From assembly GCA_012934845.2 (NCBI GenBank), contig WNNJ02002649.1:116650-180649 (forward strand): DNA of 64,000 nucleotides, in the 5' to 3' direction. The notes under the pieces are model-generated. The model made no database searches, was not told the origin of the DNA, and worked only from the letters and a program-made list of their open reading frames with translations. This document shows, piece by piece, positions 12,271 through 25,300 of this stretch; position 1 is the first letter of the stretch, and the number at the start of each line of letters is the position of its first letter. The stretch comes from Pomphorhynchus laevis (Eukaryota; Acanthocephala; Palaeacanthocephala; Echinorhynchida; Pomphorhynchidae). A program made the translations under genes and the position numbers.

Positions 12271-12440
12271 CATCCGACTGACGATGACTGTTGGGTGGTT
12301 AGGAACGTCTCGGAGTGATACACTAGAGTGATGGAGCTGATGATCGAAGTTCAGTTATTTAGCAGCAAATATAGATAAAAAATCAATCGTAGCCAGCGTT
12401 GGCTCTTGAACCACAGTTTCAAGCGATTTTTCGCAATAAC
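12271..12440 (+). mobile_element. tRNA-like SINE, head-truncated
   Basis: It begins at ACTGACGATGACTGTTGGG. It has a tRNA-like A-box region (GGGTGGTTAGGAAC) and a B-box-like GATCGAAGTTCAG, then a body ending GCGATTTTTCGCAATAA. A second, longer copy lies at 12485-12780 and a fragment at 24134-24235. Confidence 0.55.
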
Positions 12441-12484
12441 AATGTGTAAAATAATGCATTCTATTTGGAATCCTGTGAGACATT

Positions 12485-12780
12485 CAGTGCGGTCAACACA
12501 CGCAACAAGCCATTAAAAACGCTTTCTGCATCTGAGCTTCGTCTAGCATTGTGAGGAATTGCTGATGTATGTATAGTTATCACAAGATCAGTCGAAACGC
12601 ACCCTAGCCACTTCATCCGACTGACGACGACTGCTAAGTGGTTAGGAACGTTTCGGAGTGATACATTATACTTATGGAGCTGATGATCGAAGTCCAGTTA
12701 TTTAGAAGCAAATATGGATTAAAAATCAATCGTAGCCAGCTTTGGCTCCTGGACAAAGTTTAAGCGATTCTTCGCAATAA
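12485..12780 (+). mobile_element. tRNA-like SINE with permuted hammerhead-like head
   Basis: The same A-box-like, B-box-like and GCGATTCTTCGCAATA end occur as in the previous copy. Its head is longer: CAGTC-GAAAC (12590-12600), 22 nt, CTGACGA, then C-GACTG. The CAGTC/GACTG arms pair. A CCTAGCCACTT/AAGTGGTTAGG pairing is a possible alternative. The order GAAA, spacer, CTGANGA matches a hammerhead opened at stem II, but the spacer is too short for a convincing stem I and stem III. Confidence 0.5.
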
Positions 12781-13097
12781 TATATATAATCAATTGCTGT
12801 AAGATTAATATTCAGTTTTAATACAAAATAAATTTGTTAATTATAAATTTAATAAACAAACTTTTATTTATAAATATATAAATTTTATAAATATTTATAA
12901 TTTATGTAATTTATATATGAGTGAAATTATCTAATTGAAACAACTCTCATTTAATCGAAAGCCACTTATTTCTTTGTTTTTCTTTTCGTTAAGCATTTTT
13001 GTTAACGAACATCATTTATAAATGCATTAAATTAATTATATACATGTATTTTTTAAATAACAGGAACATTATGCAAACAATCGTTATAATTTAGACT
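12781..13097. other. F-spondin 3' flank
   Basis: AT-rich and without coding potential. On the minus strand AATAAA occurs around 12865, about 230 nt after the F-spondin stop codon, and is a candidate polyadenylation signal. Confidence 0.35.
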
Positions 13098-13306
13098 TTA
13101 AGAAATTACCGTTTCAAATGAGTTTGTACAGAATTTCTTCTCCTCTTCTTTTTCGAAAAGATGACAATCTGGTCGTAATGTAACACTAGGTTGAATTAGC
13201 TTTTTGCTCCGAACTTGAACAAAGTTATTGTTTAACCCATTCATCCTTTGACACTGTGACCAAGGTAACCAAATGTAAGAACCACAGTTCGATTGAAATA
13301 TTTGAG
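13098..13306 (-). CDS. F-spondin exon 16 (last TSP1-like module, stop)
   Basis: Acceptor GCTAG, two bases then 69 codons with TAA at 13098. It contains SYIWLPWSQC, the W-x2-W-S core of a thrombospondin repeat, and cysteines at CHLF and KKFC. A GTAATT near the end could be a donor, but the in-frame stop and the 3' position fit a terminal exon. Confidence 0.8.
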
Positions 13307-16300
13307 CTAGCAATGTGTGTGAAAAATATTACATTAAATAAAACCCAAAAATATAATATTTACCTGTTTTATTCATAAAACGGCTGCATGTATCTTCACA
13401 CTGTTGTCGTGTATTAAAGTTATTAAGATTTCCAAGACATCCACCATATTTAAATGACATACATGATTCTGTGATTGTATCATAGTAAAATCGTGTTATT
13501 GATTCCGAGCAAGGTCCGGGTTCAACAAGAGTTTGGCATATGTCTAAAAAATAACTAAATTTTTAACTAAAGTAAGATTTCAAGCTCAAGTTTTTTGTAT
13601 TGCATATCTAGAGAATACTTTTTACTAATAATCGACACTTGCACTATATATTTTTATTTTAAAATCTATTTCATATACAATAGATTGTATATGATTATAA
13701 ATTTTATATACAATATAATTATATATATACAGATTCAAGAAATGAAATATATATTAATTCGTATATATAAACCCAAATAAAAGCAAATGGGGAAAATAAT
13801 TTATTTAAGCCGATTCTGCGATTAAACTTTCTTCAATTGTAAGTACAGATATTAAAGAAAATGTTTTAACACGGTTAACGGGTTAAAAACCATTAACCCG
13901 ACTAACCAGTTAACCCGGTTAACTTTTCAACCGATTAACTTTTTAAACCGTTAACCCGGTTAACGGGTTAATTAGTAACCTCATTTTATTTTCTATTAGT
14001 TTATAACTCTTGTGATCTATTTATTCGCTAACAATAGGGTACATTTCATGATAGCTTAGCCTCATCACTTGCTTGTAGGGGCAGACTCTATGAAATTATC
14101 AAAATTTAGACGAAATCTAATGGGATGATAACCGCAACTAGTGAGCCTCTACCATCATACAAAATGTGACGTATTGTTCACAAATTGAAAAACCGTAAGG
14201 GTCTGTAAACTAGCGGAAAAATTCACATGAGGCTTAAGCAAACGATAATCTAGTATAAAATAACTTGGCATATAAGTATATGCTTGTTTGTCCGCAGCAT
14301 AACTTGTCAGCTGTAAAAAATGCTGCTATACCAACGTAGGAACTAGGTGGTGCAACTTTAATGGAAAGATGAGTAGACAATCTAAATTGATTGAATATCA
14401 CTACTGAGTATTATCATTTATCTTGATTCGGATGTATTTTAACAAAGTGATGATGATCGATGTTAGACCTACCCTCTTCTGCTAAATACTATAGTTAAAT
14501 GCACCAGAGTTCCTAAAAGAACCAGTAGCTAGACCGACCAAAACTTGAGTATACTGGGGTGTAAATGTAAATATTTCAACATTTATAAATATAAAGGTGT
14601 TTCATTTTTTAATGACAAGGCGTAACATTTTTGTCATTTCCTGAAAAAAAATGAAACTTTTTTATTTGATAATTATAAGCATTACAATTTTACTTATTCA
14701 CATAAGATAATTTCATCCATAAAAAGCATCAATAAACTAATAATCGATTTTAAAGCATATTTTACCTGTTCTTTCAATTTTGTTAGAAAAAATGGAAGTG
14801 TCTGTAGAACACAGTGTCCCTACACACGGCCTTGATTCGTCTAAATCTTCTCCACAAATACCGAGGGCTAATGGCTTGCTTTTGTACTCTCTATGCCTCG
14901 TTTCCACTCCTGATCCACATGAATTACTACATTTAGACCACTCAGACCAGGGTAACGTAACGCAACGGGAATCAACACCAAAAGCTTAAAAATTAAATTA
15001 AGATAAAAGTAAAAAGTAAATAACATGTACATCATACATTAAATAGAAGTTGAAGTCACAATATGGGACTAATAGAATGCTGTTGGAAGGTCACCTGGTT
15101 GAATTCATGTTTAAAAAGAATAATCCCATTAAGAGAAAAAGGTTCAATCATTTTTTAATATTGATGTCTTCTTTGAATAATAAAATAAACTTTTTAATTT
15201 AAACTTGTTTTATCTTTATATTATTTACATTTTATTTTTTTCTTCTCTCTTTTTATAATTTTTCAAAAACGGCATGAAATATCAAAAAATCAAATCAGCT
15301 AACTGAGTCTACGTATTTAATATAATTATAAAATAAACAAAACATAATAATGCTAAATCAAAATTTAATAATTAAATAATAAAATTAATAATTGTTTTTA
15401 GATTTTCTATAATTTAAATCAAGTTAAAATAAAAAAAATTGAAATTTAAAAAAACGTCATTTTTATGAATTGACTAATAAATAACAGACGTTGTATCAGA
15501 ATAAGAATTAGAGGTCATCAGGAGGAACTGCTATGCTATCAGGTTTCGGCCCCTAACTCCTCTACCCAACATAGCAGCGGGGCCAAATACATGCTAATGA
15601 TGTATTTCCTCTGATAAAACTATCTAGTATCTTATTCTAATACAAAGTATATTATTTATTATCCATCCATAAAAATTTGCCACTTAAGAGTTTAAATTTA
15701 TTCTTTATATTATTGTGTTGATTTATATATTTTACTATTTTCTGCTTGATGTTATTTTTATAGTAACCTAGTTTAAAATATGTATCTATTAAATTATTTA
15801 AATGATTTTGAAGAAAGCCAATATCATTACATATTGTTGCAATTCTTAAAATTTCATTATTTAATGTATTATATTTTATATTATATGGTATGCATGAATG
15901 CTCATGCAAAAATATGTTTCTTGTAAATTTAAATATGTCATCTTTACGATATAAATTAATAGTAGTTTTAGTTAATGTTAATTTAATGTTCATATCTAGA
16001 TATACACCTTCTTTATCATTAATATTGGTTTTGTTAAGAATGAAGGCTTTCTGGATAAATGTGCTCACTAATTGAATAAAAATTATTAGAATTAAATACA
16101 CATATATCATCAATGTATCGAAACATATATTTCATATATTTATATTGTTTAGATTTAGTTTTTACACAGTTATGAACAAATTCATATTCTATAAAGCTTA
16201 AAAACAAGTCAGCTATAATTGGGCTACTATTACCACCCATTGGAACACCTTTTACTTGTCTAAACATAGATGTCACTACTTTTAAATAATTTTGATTTAT

Positions 16301-19300
16301 CAAAATATTTAAGGATTCTATTAATTCAATTGTATCCATATATTTATATTTAGTTGATGGTTTAATTTTTGTTAGAAAGGCGTTATAATTATTATAACAT
16401 ATATATGTATCTTTTTCCGAATATAAGATTAATTAATTTTTCTAATGCATCTTTGATATCTACTAAATCTAGATTTGTATAAAGCGTACTAAAATCGTAT
16501 GTATTTATATTTTGAAAATTTATTCCTTTTGTCTGTTCTAAAAATTCTTTTGTAGAATTAATACTGAAATGGTGTTTTATACCAGTATTAATTTCGATTA
16601 CCTTGCAATATTTGTTAAAGTTTGCTTTAATTACTTTAAGTATTTTATTCATATAGGCAGAAAGTGGTTTTAATGTACATTTAAACGCACTACATATGAA
16701 CCTAGGTTTTATTGGATTTTTATGTAATTTTGGATTCCAATATAATATAGGTATAGTTTTATTATCTGATTCAACCTTTATACCCTTTTTATCCATTATA
16801 GAACAGTGACTTGTAATAATTGTTTCTAAACTTAACTCACTACGTTCATATGTTGGATTTACATTTAAATCATTAGAATTAACCTCTTTCATTAGTATAT
16901 CATAATAAAGCTTTTTGCATATGAAGACAAAGTTATTACTAGCTTTATCAATAGTTGTTATTATATAGTTATCCTTTAATTTAGTAAGTTCTTTATACAT
17001 ATCTTTATTAATTTTATCTTTCTTTTTGTAATTGTTTGCTATTTTCATTTTATTTTTAATTTTATCAAATATATAATCTTTCCAAATTTTTATCTTAGAT
17101 ATATTCGTGCTTTCACTATTAATCAGCTTACTAAAGTAATCATTTAAGTTATTATATAACGAATTGTAAATTTTATTTTTGTCGTTGTTATTATTTAATC
17201 TATATTTATACCCTTTTGATAGCAGCTTTCTTAATTCACAATTTTCAATTAATTCTAGATTATGGGTACATATATGTTCATTTATTTTATCAAAACTAAG
17301 ACTTTTACAATTGCATTCTGTTTCCATTATGTTTCTAATATTATCGTTACATATTGATTTTAATTCTTTATTATAATTACAAATTTTTCGTCTTAATGGT
17401 GGTAGGAGTTTATACCTTATTTTAGGAATATATTTACTTAAATCTGACCCTATTATTTCTTTACTTTTAGAATTATTTAAAAGTCCGGCTATATTTATGT
17501 TATCTATACATTTATTAATGAAGTTTTTGGTTAATGTATATTTTCTATTGTTATTATTTACATTTATTGTACGATTATAGTATTTTGTATTACAATAACT
17601 GTCTATTATACAACTTAGCATATCATAGTCGTTAATTAATTTTTGATTTATTGAACATATGATATCTTTAGAAAAACTTCTTATATTTACATAAAGATCT
17701 TTTAGCTTATTATCTCTTAAAAGTTGTTTTAATATTTCTAATTGTTCATTTATATACATATCTTTTTTAATATTTTTAACTCTATTTTTCTTATTCATTT
17801 TATCACCATGACTTCTTCGTTTGCGTTTAACCGGATTATTATAATATAGTTGTTTATTAAGGTATGGAATGAAATGTCAAAAACGGCGTGAAACCATGAA
17901 GATCCCAAAATTTAACTATTTTATGGCTAATAATACAATAGTGACGACTTTGCTTATTCCAGATTAAACTGTTTTAAAATTGTATAAAATAGTATAAATA
18001 GTTACTAAACCCATAATCTTACTCCATTTCGAGGATCTTTTCCGTTATACTGACTTTGTCGTAGCAAAATAAGAATGTGCTAAAATAGGGGAATTGTAAG
18101 TACTCTTTCAACTGACAAAAATTTTTTTGGGAGAAACAAGCACAAATTTAAATATTTAAATTTAAAAATAAAAATTAAATATTTAATTTTTTAAAATTTT
18201 AAGCTAATTGTAGTAGGAATGACTTTTAAATATATTTGTATTATTTGCATGAATTTTCGGTGTAATTGTTATCATTGTAAAGTTTTCCAATAAATGCACT
18301 TAAAGTAATTCAACTTTCTTCATTTTTCGAAGAAAAAAAATGATTTAAATTTGAAAAATCTCAAAAATTTCAAATATAAACATACAATTTTTATTGCAGT
18401 ACTGCAATCTGCATATTTATAATGATCTATAATCCAAAGCTTTGGTAATTTGAGATTTTCCACATAAAGTTATTGAACATTTAATTACAAAAACATTAAT
18501 TTTTAAAATTCTTAGAAGATTTGATCGATCAATCGATTACTATGGGGAGGATGAGGATTTATCGGGCATTGTCGTTTAAATTTCATATACATCAAATTCA
18601 TCTTCCCAACATTGTTTATCACATATATAATACAATGTTATCTCCCTTTGATTTCGTAAGTGATATGGTATGTACGTGTAATCGATTTTTCTATCAAACT
18701 TTGTCGATGTTCAAAAGTTTTAATACCTCTTTGTTATAATCTACGTGAACATATTATTTTGTAAATTCGTAAATATTAGCAGATGTCTAGTAATATAAGC
18801 CCAAACTGGTTACGCAGTAATATTACTACGGAAATGGATGCAGTAAAATTCTTGCAGACTCGTGAACTTATTTCAAGAGGTATGTCAAACGTTATATTAA
18901 TAACATATATTCTAAAGATATTCAAAAAATATGTCGTCGCAAGCATTCGATGAAACTAAGTAATCGAGGAGACAATATATACTGGCGATGCCAAAACTCG
19001 CAGCACAATGTTTCGCCATCAGTTCGTGAAGGGACTTGGTTTGAAGGGGCACAATTATCCTTTACTAAAACAATCGTATTTATATATTGTTGGTCGAAAC
19101 AATTGACGACAGTTCAATTCTGTGAAGAGGAATTGGATATCGATCATAATACAGCTGTCGATTATAATAATTACATGCGTGAGACCTGTGCGGCTGAGAT
19201 TTTGTCAATCCTACCAAAATAGGGGGTAAGGATATTGTCGTTGAAATCGACGAAACTGTATTTGCACGCCGCAAATACAATAGGGGACGCGTTTTACTGC

Positions 19301-22300
19301 AACAATGGGTGTTTGGCGGCGTCTGCAAAGAGTCCTCCGAGGTTTTTCTTTTTGCAGTGGATCAACGAAACGCCGAAACACTAAATGCTTGTATTAAGCA
19401 ATGCATTCTGCCAGGCTCAATAATCCATTCAGATCTTTGGAAAGGTTATTGTGGCGTGCAGAGCTTGAGAGGATACAGCTTTCAGCACAGGACTGTCAAT
19501 CATTCTGTTAAATTTGTGACTTCAAACGGTATCCACACGCAACAGATAGAGTCGACATGGAACCAGCTAAAATCTGGAAATGGACGACGATAGGGTACAC
19601 ATCGATCCATGATCGACTCATATATTGTGGAATTTATTTGGCGTAGAAGGCACCGAAACGACAACAGTTTTGATGCTATTTTGCAATGCCTTAAAAATGT
19701 TAGATTGATCGATTTTTCGATCAAATCTTCTAAGAATTTTAAAAATTAATGTTTTTGTAATTAAATGTTCAATAACTTTATGTGGAAAATCTCAAATTAC
19801 CAAAGCTTTGGATTATAGATCATTATAAATTGGAGATTGCAGTACTGCAATAAAAATTGTATGTTTGTATTTGAAATTTTTGAGATTTTTCAAATTCAAA
19901 TCATATTTTTTTCGAAAAAATGAAGAAAGTTGAATAACTTTTCGTGCATTTATTGGAAAACTTTACAATGATAGCAATTACACCGGAAATTCATGCAAAT
20001 AATACAAATATATTTAAAAGTCTTTCCGACTACAATAAGCTTAAAATTTTAAAAAATTAAATATTTAATTTTTATTTTTAAATTTAAATATTTGAATTTG
20101 TGCTTGTTTCTCCAAAAAAAATTTTGTCAGTTGAAAGAGTTCTCACAATTCCCCTATTTTAGCACATTCCATTTTTTGTTACGACAAAGTCAGTATAACG
20201 GAAAAGATCCCATTTCGATTATATAGTTTTACTAGAACGAGGAAGAAAATAATTTTGCTTTATTTGAAAAGTTCAATATTTCGATAGCTTCTGGTATCAT
20301 AATCAGAATTACAATCAAATATTCACAATTTTTTTTTACATTTATAACAAAGTTCAAATATTGATGTGCCTCTCATTTCTACTTAAAAGGAAAAAATACC
20401 GAAAAACAAAAATATCTTATCATTTGAAAATAACTTGTTATCTCGCAATATTCAAAAAGCGTATTTTATCCAAAAAGAACATAATTTAATGCTTAATAAA
20501 AAATCTGATTTAAACCTTAAATTAAATTATAATTAATTATTCTAATGTTAAATTATTTTAATTTTTCAATTTGTTTGTTTTCTCATTGTTCTGTGATTTT
20601 GCTTTGGTTTAGATTAAATGTTTAAAAATTTTCGTTTTTTAACATTTATGCAAAAGAGTACAAGTATTGATGTATCCCACATTTCTAATTAAAAGGAAAA
20701 AATAACGAAAAATAAAACATGCATACAATAAGATTTGAACAGAACACATTTTAAAACAAACAAAAAGAAAAACAAGTTCAGAAAACAAAATAAAAGTAAA
20801 ATCATAAAACAAATGATAAAAACATGCGAATCAAATAATAAAAATAATGTGATAATCGAGTAATTAATTATAATTTTATCTAAATCAAAACAAAATCATG
20901 CAACAATAAGAAAACAATTAATTACTCTATTATTACATTATTTTTATTATTCAATTCGCATGTTTTTATCGGTTGTTTTATGACTTTGCTTCTATTTTGT
21001 TTTCTGAACTTGTTTTTCTTTTTTGTTTGTTCTAAAATGTGTGCTGTTCAATTTTTTGGTGTATGCATGTTTTGTTTTTCGGTATTTTCTTTTTTGTTTT
21101 AAGTAGAAATGCGGGGCACATCATTGCTTGTACTTTTTCATAAATGTTAAAAAACGAAATTTTAAAAAATTATTTTTTGTAATCCTGATGATGACAACAG
21201 GAGCTATCGAAATATTGATTTTTTTCAAATAAAAGAAAATTATTTTTTTAGACAGTTGATACTGATCCATGATTGATAAATAATTATTGGAGCTAGATCA
21301 AAGCAAAGAAGACATTATTTTTGATATTTCGCTAACTACTGTTAGCATCTTTAGAAAATTTCTGAAGATGCTAACATTAGTAGGCGAAATATCAAAAATA
21401 ATGTCTTCTTCGCTTTGATCTAGCTCCAATAATTATGAAAATTATTTTCTTCTTTGTTCTTGTAAAACTATAATAGTATAAAATACGTGGACTCAGTTAT
21501 CTGATCGTAAAAGCAATGGTATAATAAGAAACACTTACAAGTTCGACCAAGCAACAATATATCGCAAACATTCTCACAATCTTCAATCGATTCAAAGTTA
21601 TTTTCGTTACCATCACATCCAGAATACGAAAACTGTTTACATTTTCTTGCCTCGAAATCCAGATAATATCGGACTTCATTTTTACCACATGTGCCAGCTA
21701 ACTTAGGCTGCATGCATACACCTATGTTGCCAAAACAGAATAAATAAAATAAAGGTTTGTTCATTTACAATATTATTCAGAAACGAATGCAAGAAACTGA
21801 ATGTTTTTTATCACTGATGATAATATTTACAGCAGTAATTATTTCGGATTATAGTTATTTTAATATAATTCATTTTATCAACATAATGCAATTCGATATA
21901 CTTTAATATAATTGTTACTGATTAATGATTCATTCTTATTAAAATTATTGGCAACACTCAGTTTACTCTTAGACGACTACAAAATACAATCAACAATACG
22001 ACGCAAACATTAGAGTAGCTGATCCTAAGATGTCTGGTTGCAGTGAGGTGATGACCTTAGCTATACAAAATCGGAGGAAATAAAAATAATTATCACATGA
22101 GTTCTTTAAGAATATGCAAAAATTATGATTTTCAAGTAGGGAATGCTCGATAATAAACAAGCTAATCATATATTTATTTGAATCCATAAAAATATAAAAT
22201 ATGATTATATGATATAGAAAATTATTAGTGCACAATAATCCATTTATTTATCCGATCGTTTTACTTAATCAATATATGTTTTTGGATCGTAAATTCAAAA

Positions 22301-25300
22301 ATGAAATATTTCGCATATTAAAGATATTTATTTAAAACAGTTTATTATGAACCGATTAATTGATAATAATGAATTTTTTGATAGTTTTGTGTAGCATATC
22401 TTTGAATAAAGACTATAGACCATTATTATGAACTCTTATCAAATTTCACTTATGTGCATTGTCTCAGAGCAGCAGCGCAACTAAATAAATACCAATGATG
22501 TTTTAGAACATAAGATTAAATAACATGTTTGAATAAGATTACATTGATATAAGATGTATATGTAATTTTCATATACAGTGCATGGCAATTTTTCTTATTA
22601 AAACTGTTTTCCTAATTATGTAGCTTAAAATAATATTGTTGCTTAAAATTTAATAATATCATGTATTTAGTCCTGATAAAATACCAGTTTCTCCTTATGA
22701 CCTCCCATCATTGCTCGAAAACATTGTTCATTATCTATTAATTAGTTCATAAGAATCTAGTGTTATAAAAATCTTAATCAAAATGGAATATACTCAGTTA
22801 ATTGATCTGATTTATTTAGTCGACTCTGCCTTTCCGCTCCACAAATTTAAAATAAAATAATAATTACATTAATCATGAAAAATTAATTAAATTAATTTAA
22901 ATTTATAATTAATTATTTATTTTAAATTAATTAAATTTAATCATTTTAAACATCAGATAATTAGACTAATAATGTTAACAATAATTATAATTATTAATGT
23001 AATTCAATTTGTATTGTCTTCCATATTCAACTTACGTTTCTTCTCGAACATGTCAAGTTTAAGTACTGTTGAACATTTTCTTTTCTTTCCAATGCATTCT
23101 CGAGTTTCATTGAGGGTAATTTTACTAATGCAATTTGGATTTTGAGACAGGAGTTGACGATTACGCGTTTTTATTCCTTTTCCGCATTTTGCTGAACAGG
23201 GAGACCATTCAGTCCATTGACTTGTTAAACAACTAGGTTAATAAGAACGTATATTTGTTAATACAATACTACCACTATTTATAAACTAAAATTTAAATAT
23301 AATAATATATTAATTTTAGTCATACTATATGGCATTATCGTATCGTCACTAACGAAGTCATATTCATGTATAACAATCAAACCATTTTTACCATTCGTAT
23401 TGGTTCGATAAACTTTAAAACAGCGAAAATACGACAAATGTCCCCCACACACCCACTTGAACATTACTTGATCTGACCTCTTCACGGAAAGATCAACACA
23501 GACATTTTTCGACCCTAGTATATTTACAGTATTATCAACATTACGTCCATAAAGTTCCATTATGGACATTCAAATACAATAAATTGCGCAAGTCATCCAA
23601 ATACAACAAACGAATTTCTCTGATTGACCGTAACAACTAATTTCCATTAATGTTTTGAACCATTTGAAGCATAATCACCAGAGCAAAAGAATTGTTGAAC
23701 TCAATTACTCAAGCTAACCAGGTCAGGTCTGATAAAATACGTAGATAGAAATATAGTCAATCTGAAACCTCGAATGGTTTTTACAATTATGAGTTTGAAA
23801 TCATCATGTTTTAGAGCTCCACGGTCATGCAGATGCTACTTTCAACCTTCTGTCAATTTAAGAATGTCTAAATTAAAATTGTTTTCAATTTTAAGGCTCG
23901 TTTGCTGGACTATATTACAATGTATTATATATCACAAATATTAAGTGCTGAAAATATTATAAAACAATTAATATAGTAATATTTTGCTTAGGATTACTTT
24001 CGAAGTAAATTTAATCATGTATTGGCCTTTCATCATCATCAAATAAACAAAACAACTTTATTAATAAATTTTAATATCACTCATATCATATCACTATCAA
24101 AATGATATGAGTGATATCATTTTGATATCACTCATACTGACGATAACTGTTGGGTGGTTAGGAACCTCTCGGAGTGATACATTAAACTGATGGAGCTTAT
24201 GATCGAAGTCCAGTTATTTAGTAGCAGACATGGACTATATATTACTTATTATATATTTATATCATTATATTATTAAGATTTACCTTTATATAAATATATA
24301 ATAAATATTATATTACTAGTATACAAATTTGTTTTAAAATCAACTTTGGCATTACACCATTTTGTGGAATTTCAAGATACATTGAAAAACATTATTTTTA
24401 CTACGAAATAAAGAAACGTGAATGTATGAAAGTAATACAATTATACCTGCCATCATGTTCATCAATAACGTTTAAGTGTCCGTTTGAACATTGTTGTTCC
24501 TCGACAAGTTCGATCGGACAAGATAAATGCGCCGCTTTCTTAGGATTGAGAAAATACCTTGTTCTCGTTCTAACTGAATTTGTTGTAGAACACGGTGTCC
24601 ATTGTGACCAATTTGAGAAAGCGCAATATTGCAACGAAGTGGGATCTATGTAAAGTTGTAATAACCGCAAAATAGCAATTTATAACATTAATAAAATATA
24701 ATATGCTTATTAATTTTGTGTAAATTGCTGTATGAATATAAGTTAAAAATTAGAAATTATTTATTCCATATGTTAATTGTTGCATAAATTTTTTATTAAA
24801 TAATAACAAATAATGAATAGAATTAAAATTAGTTTAAATTTATTAACATTTATAAAATAACAAATTAGGATATCATAAACTGTATTTGTGATTCAAAGTG
24901 TAATATCGGCGATAATATATTAATTGTTGAACATATGAGGATTGTTAAAAATAATACATTAATTGTTGAACATATGAGGATTGTTAATTCAAATATAAGC
25001 AGGCCCCATGCATCACGATTTATACTTTCATCTTTGTTTTTTAATTCATATATTCAAATAACAACTATGGGCTGCGAGACTTGACGAAAATTAAAATCTA
25101 TATTTTTAATTTAGAACACAAAGATATAGTAAATACGATTTAAATAATAGTATTTAACGAACCACCAAGTCGTCGTAATACAAAATACATAAGATTAAGT
25201 AGGAATTTTAGACTACATTTAAATATATATAGATTATTTGTCTATTTTGCAAAGATTTAAACTAGTAAAACTGGGTTTTTAAAATCTATCTTTCAAATTT

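Larger units (their letters stand above)
23233..24446. other. F-spondin intron 11
   Basis: Contains a 96-codon open frame (23279-23569, minus) of unknown nature, an AT palindrome near 24085-24135 and a SINE fragment at 24134-24235. Confidence 0.5.

Noticed and set aside
13098-13120. GTAATT at the end of the last F-spondin exon as a donor to further exons
   Set aside because: The frame closes at TAA a few codons later, the domain set is complete, and no TSP1-like sequence was found on this strand below 13.1 kb.
17179-17376. Plus-strand open frame also seen at 55941-56138 on the minus strand
   Set aside because: It is the reverse complement of the Naiad coding region in both copies.
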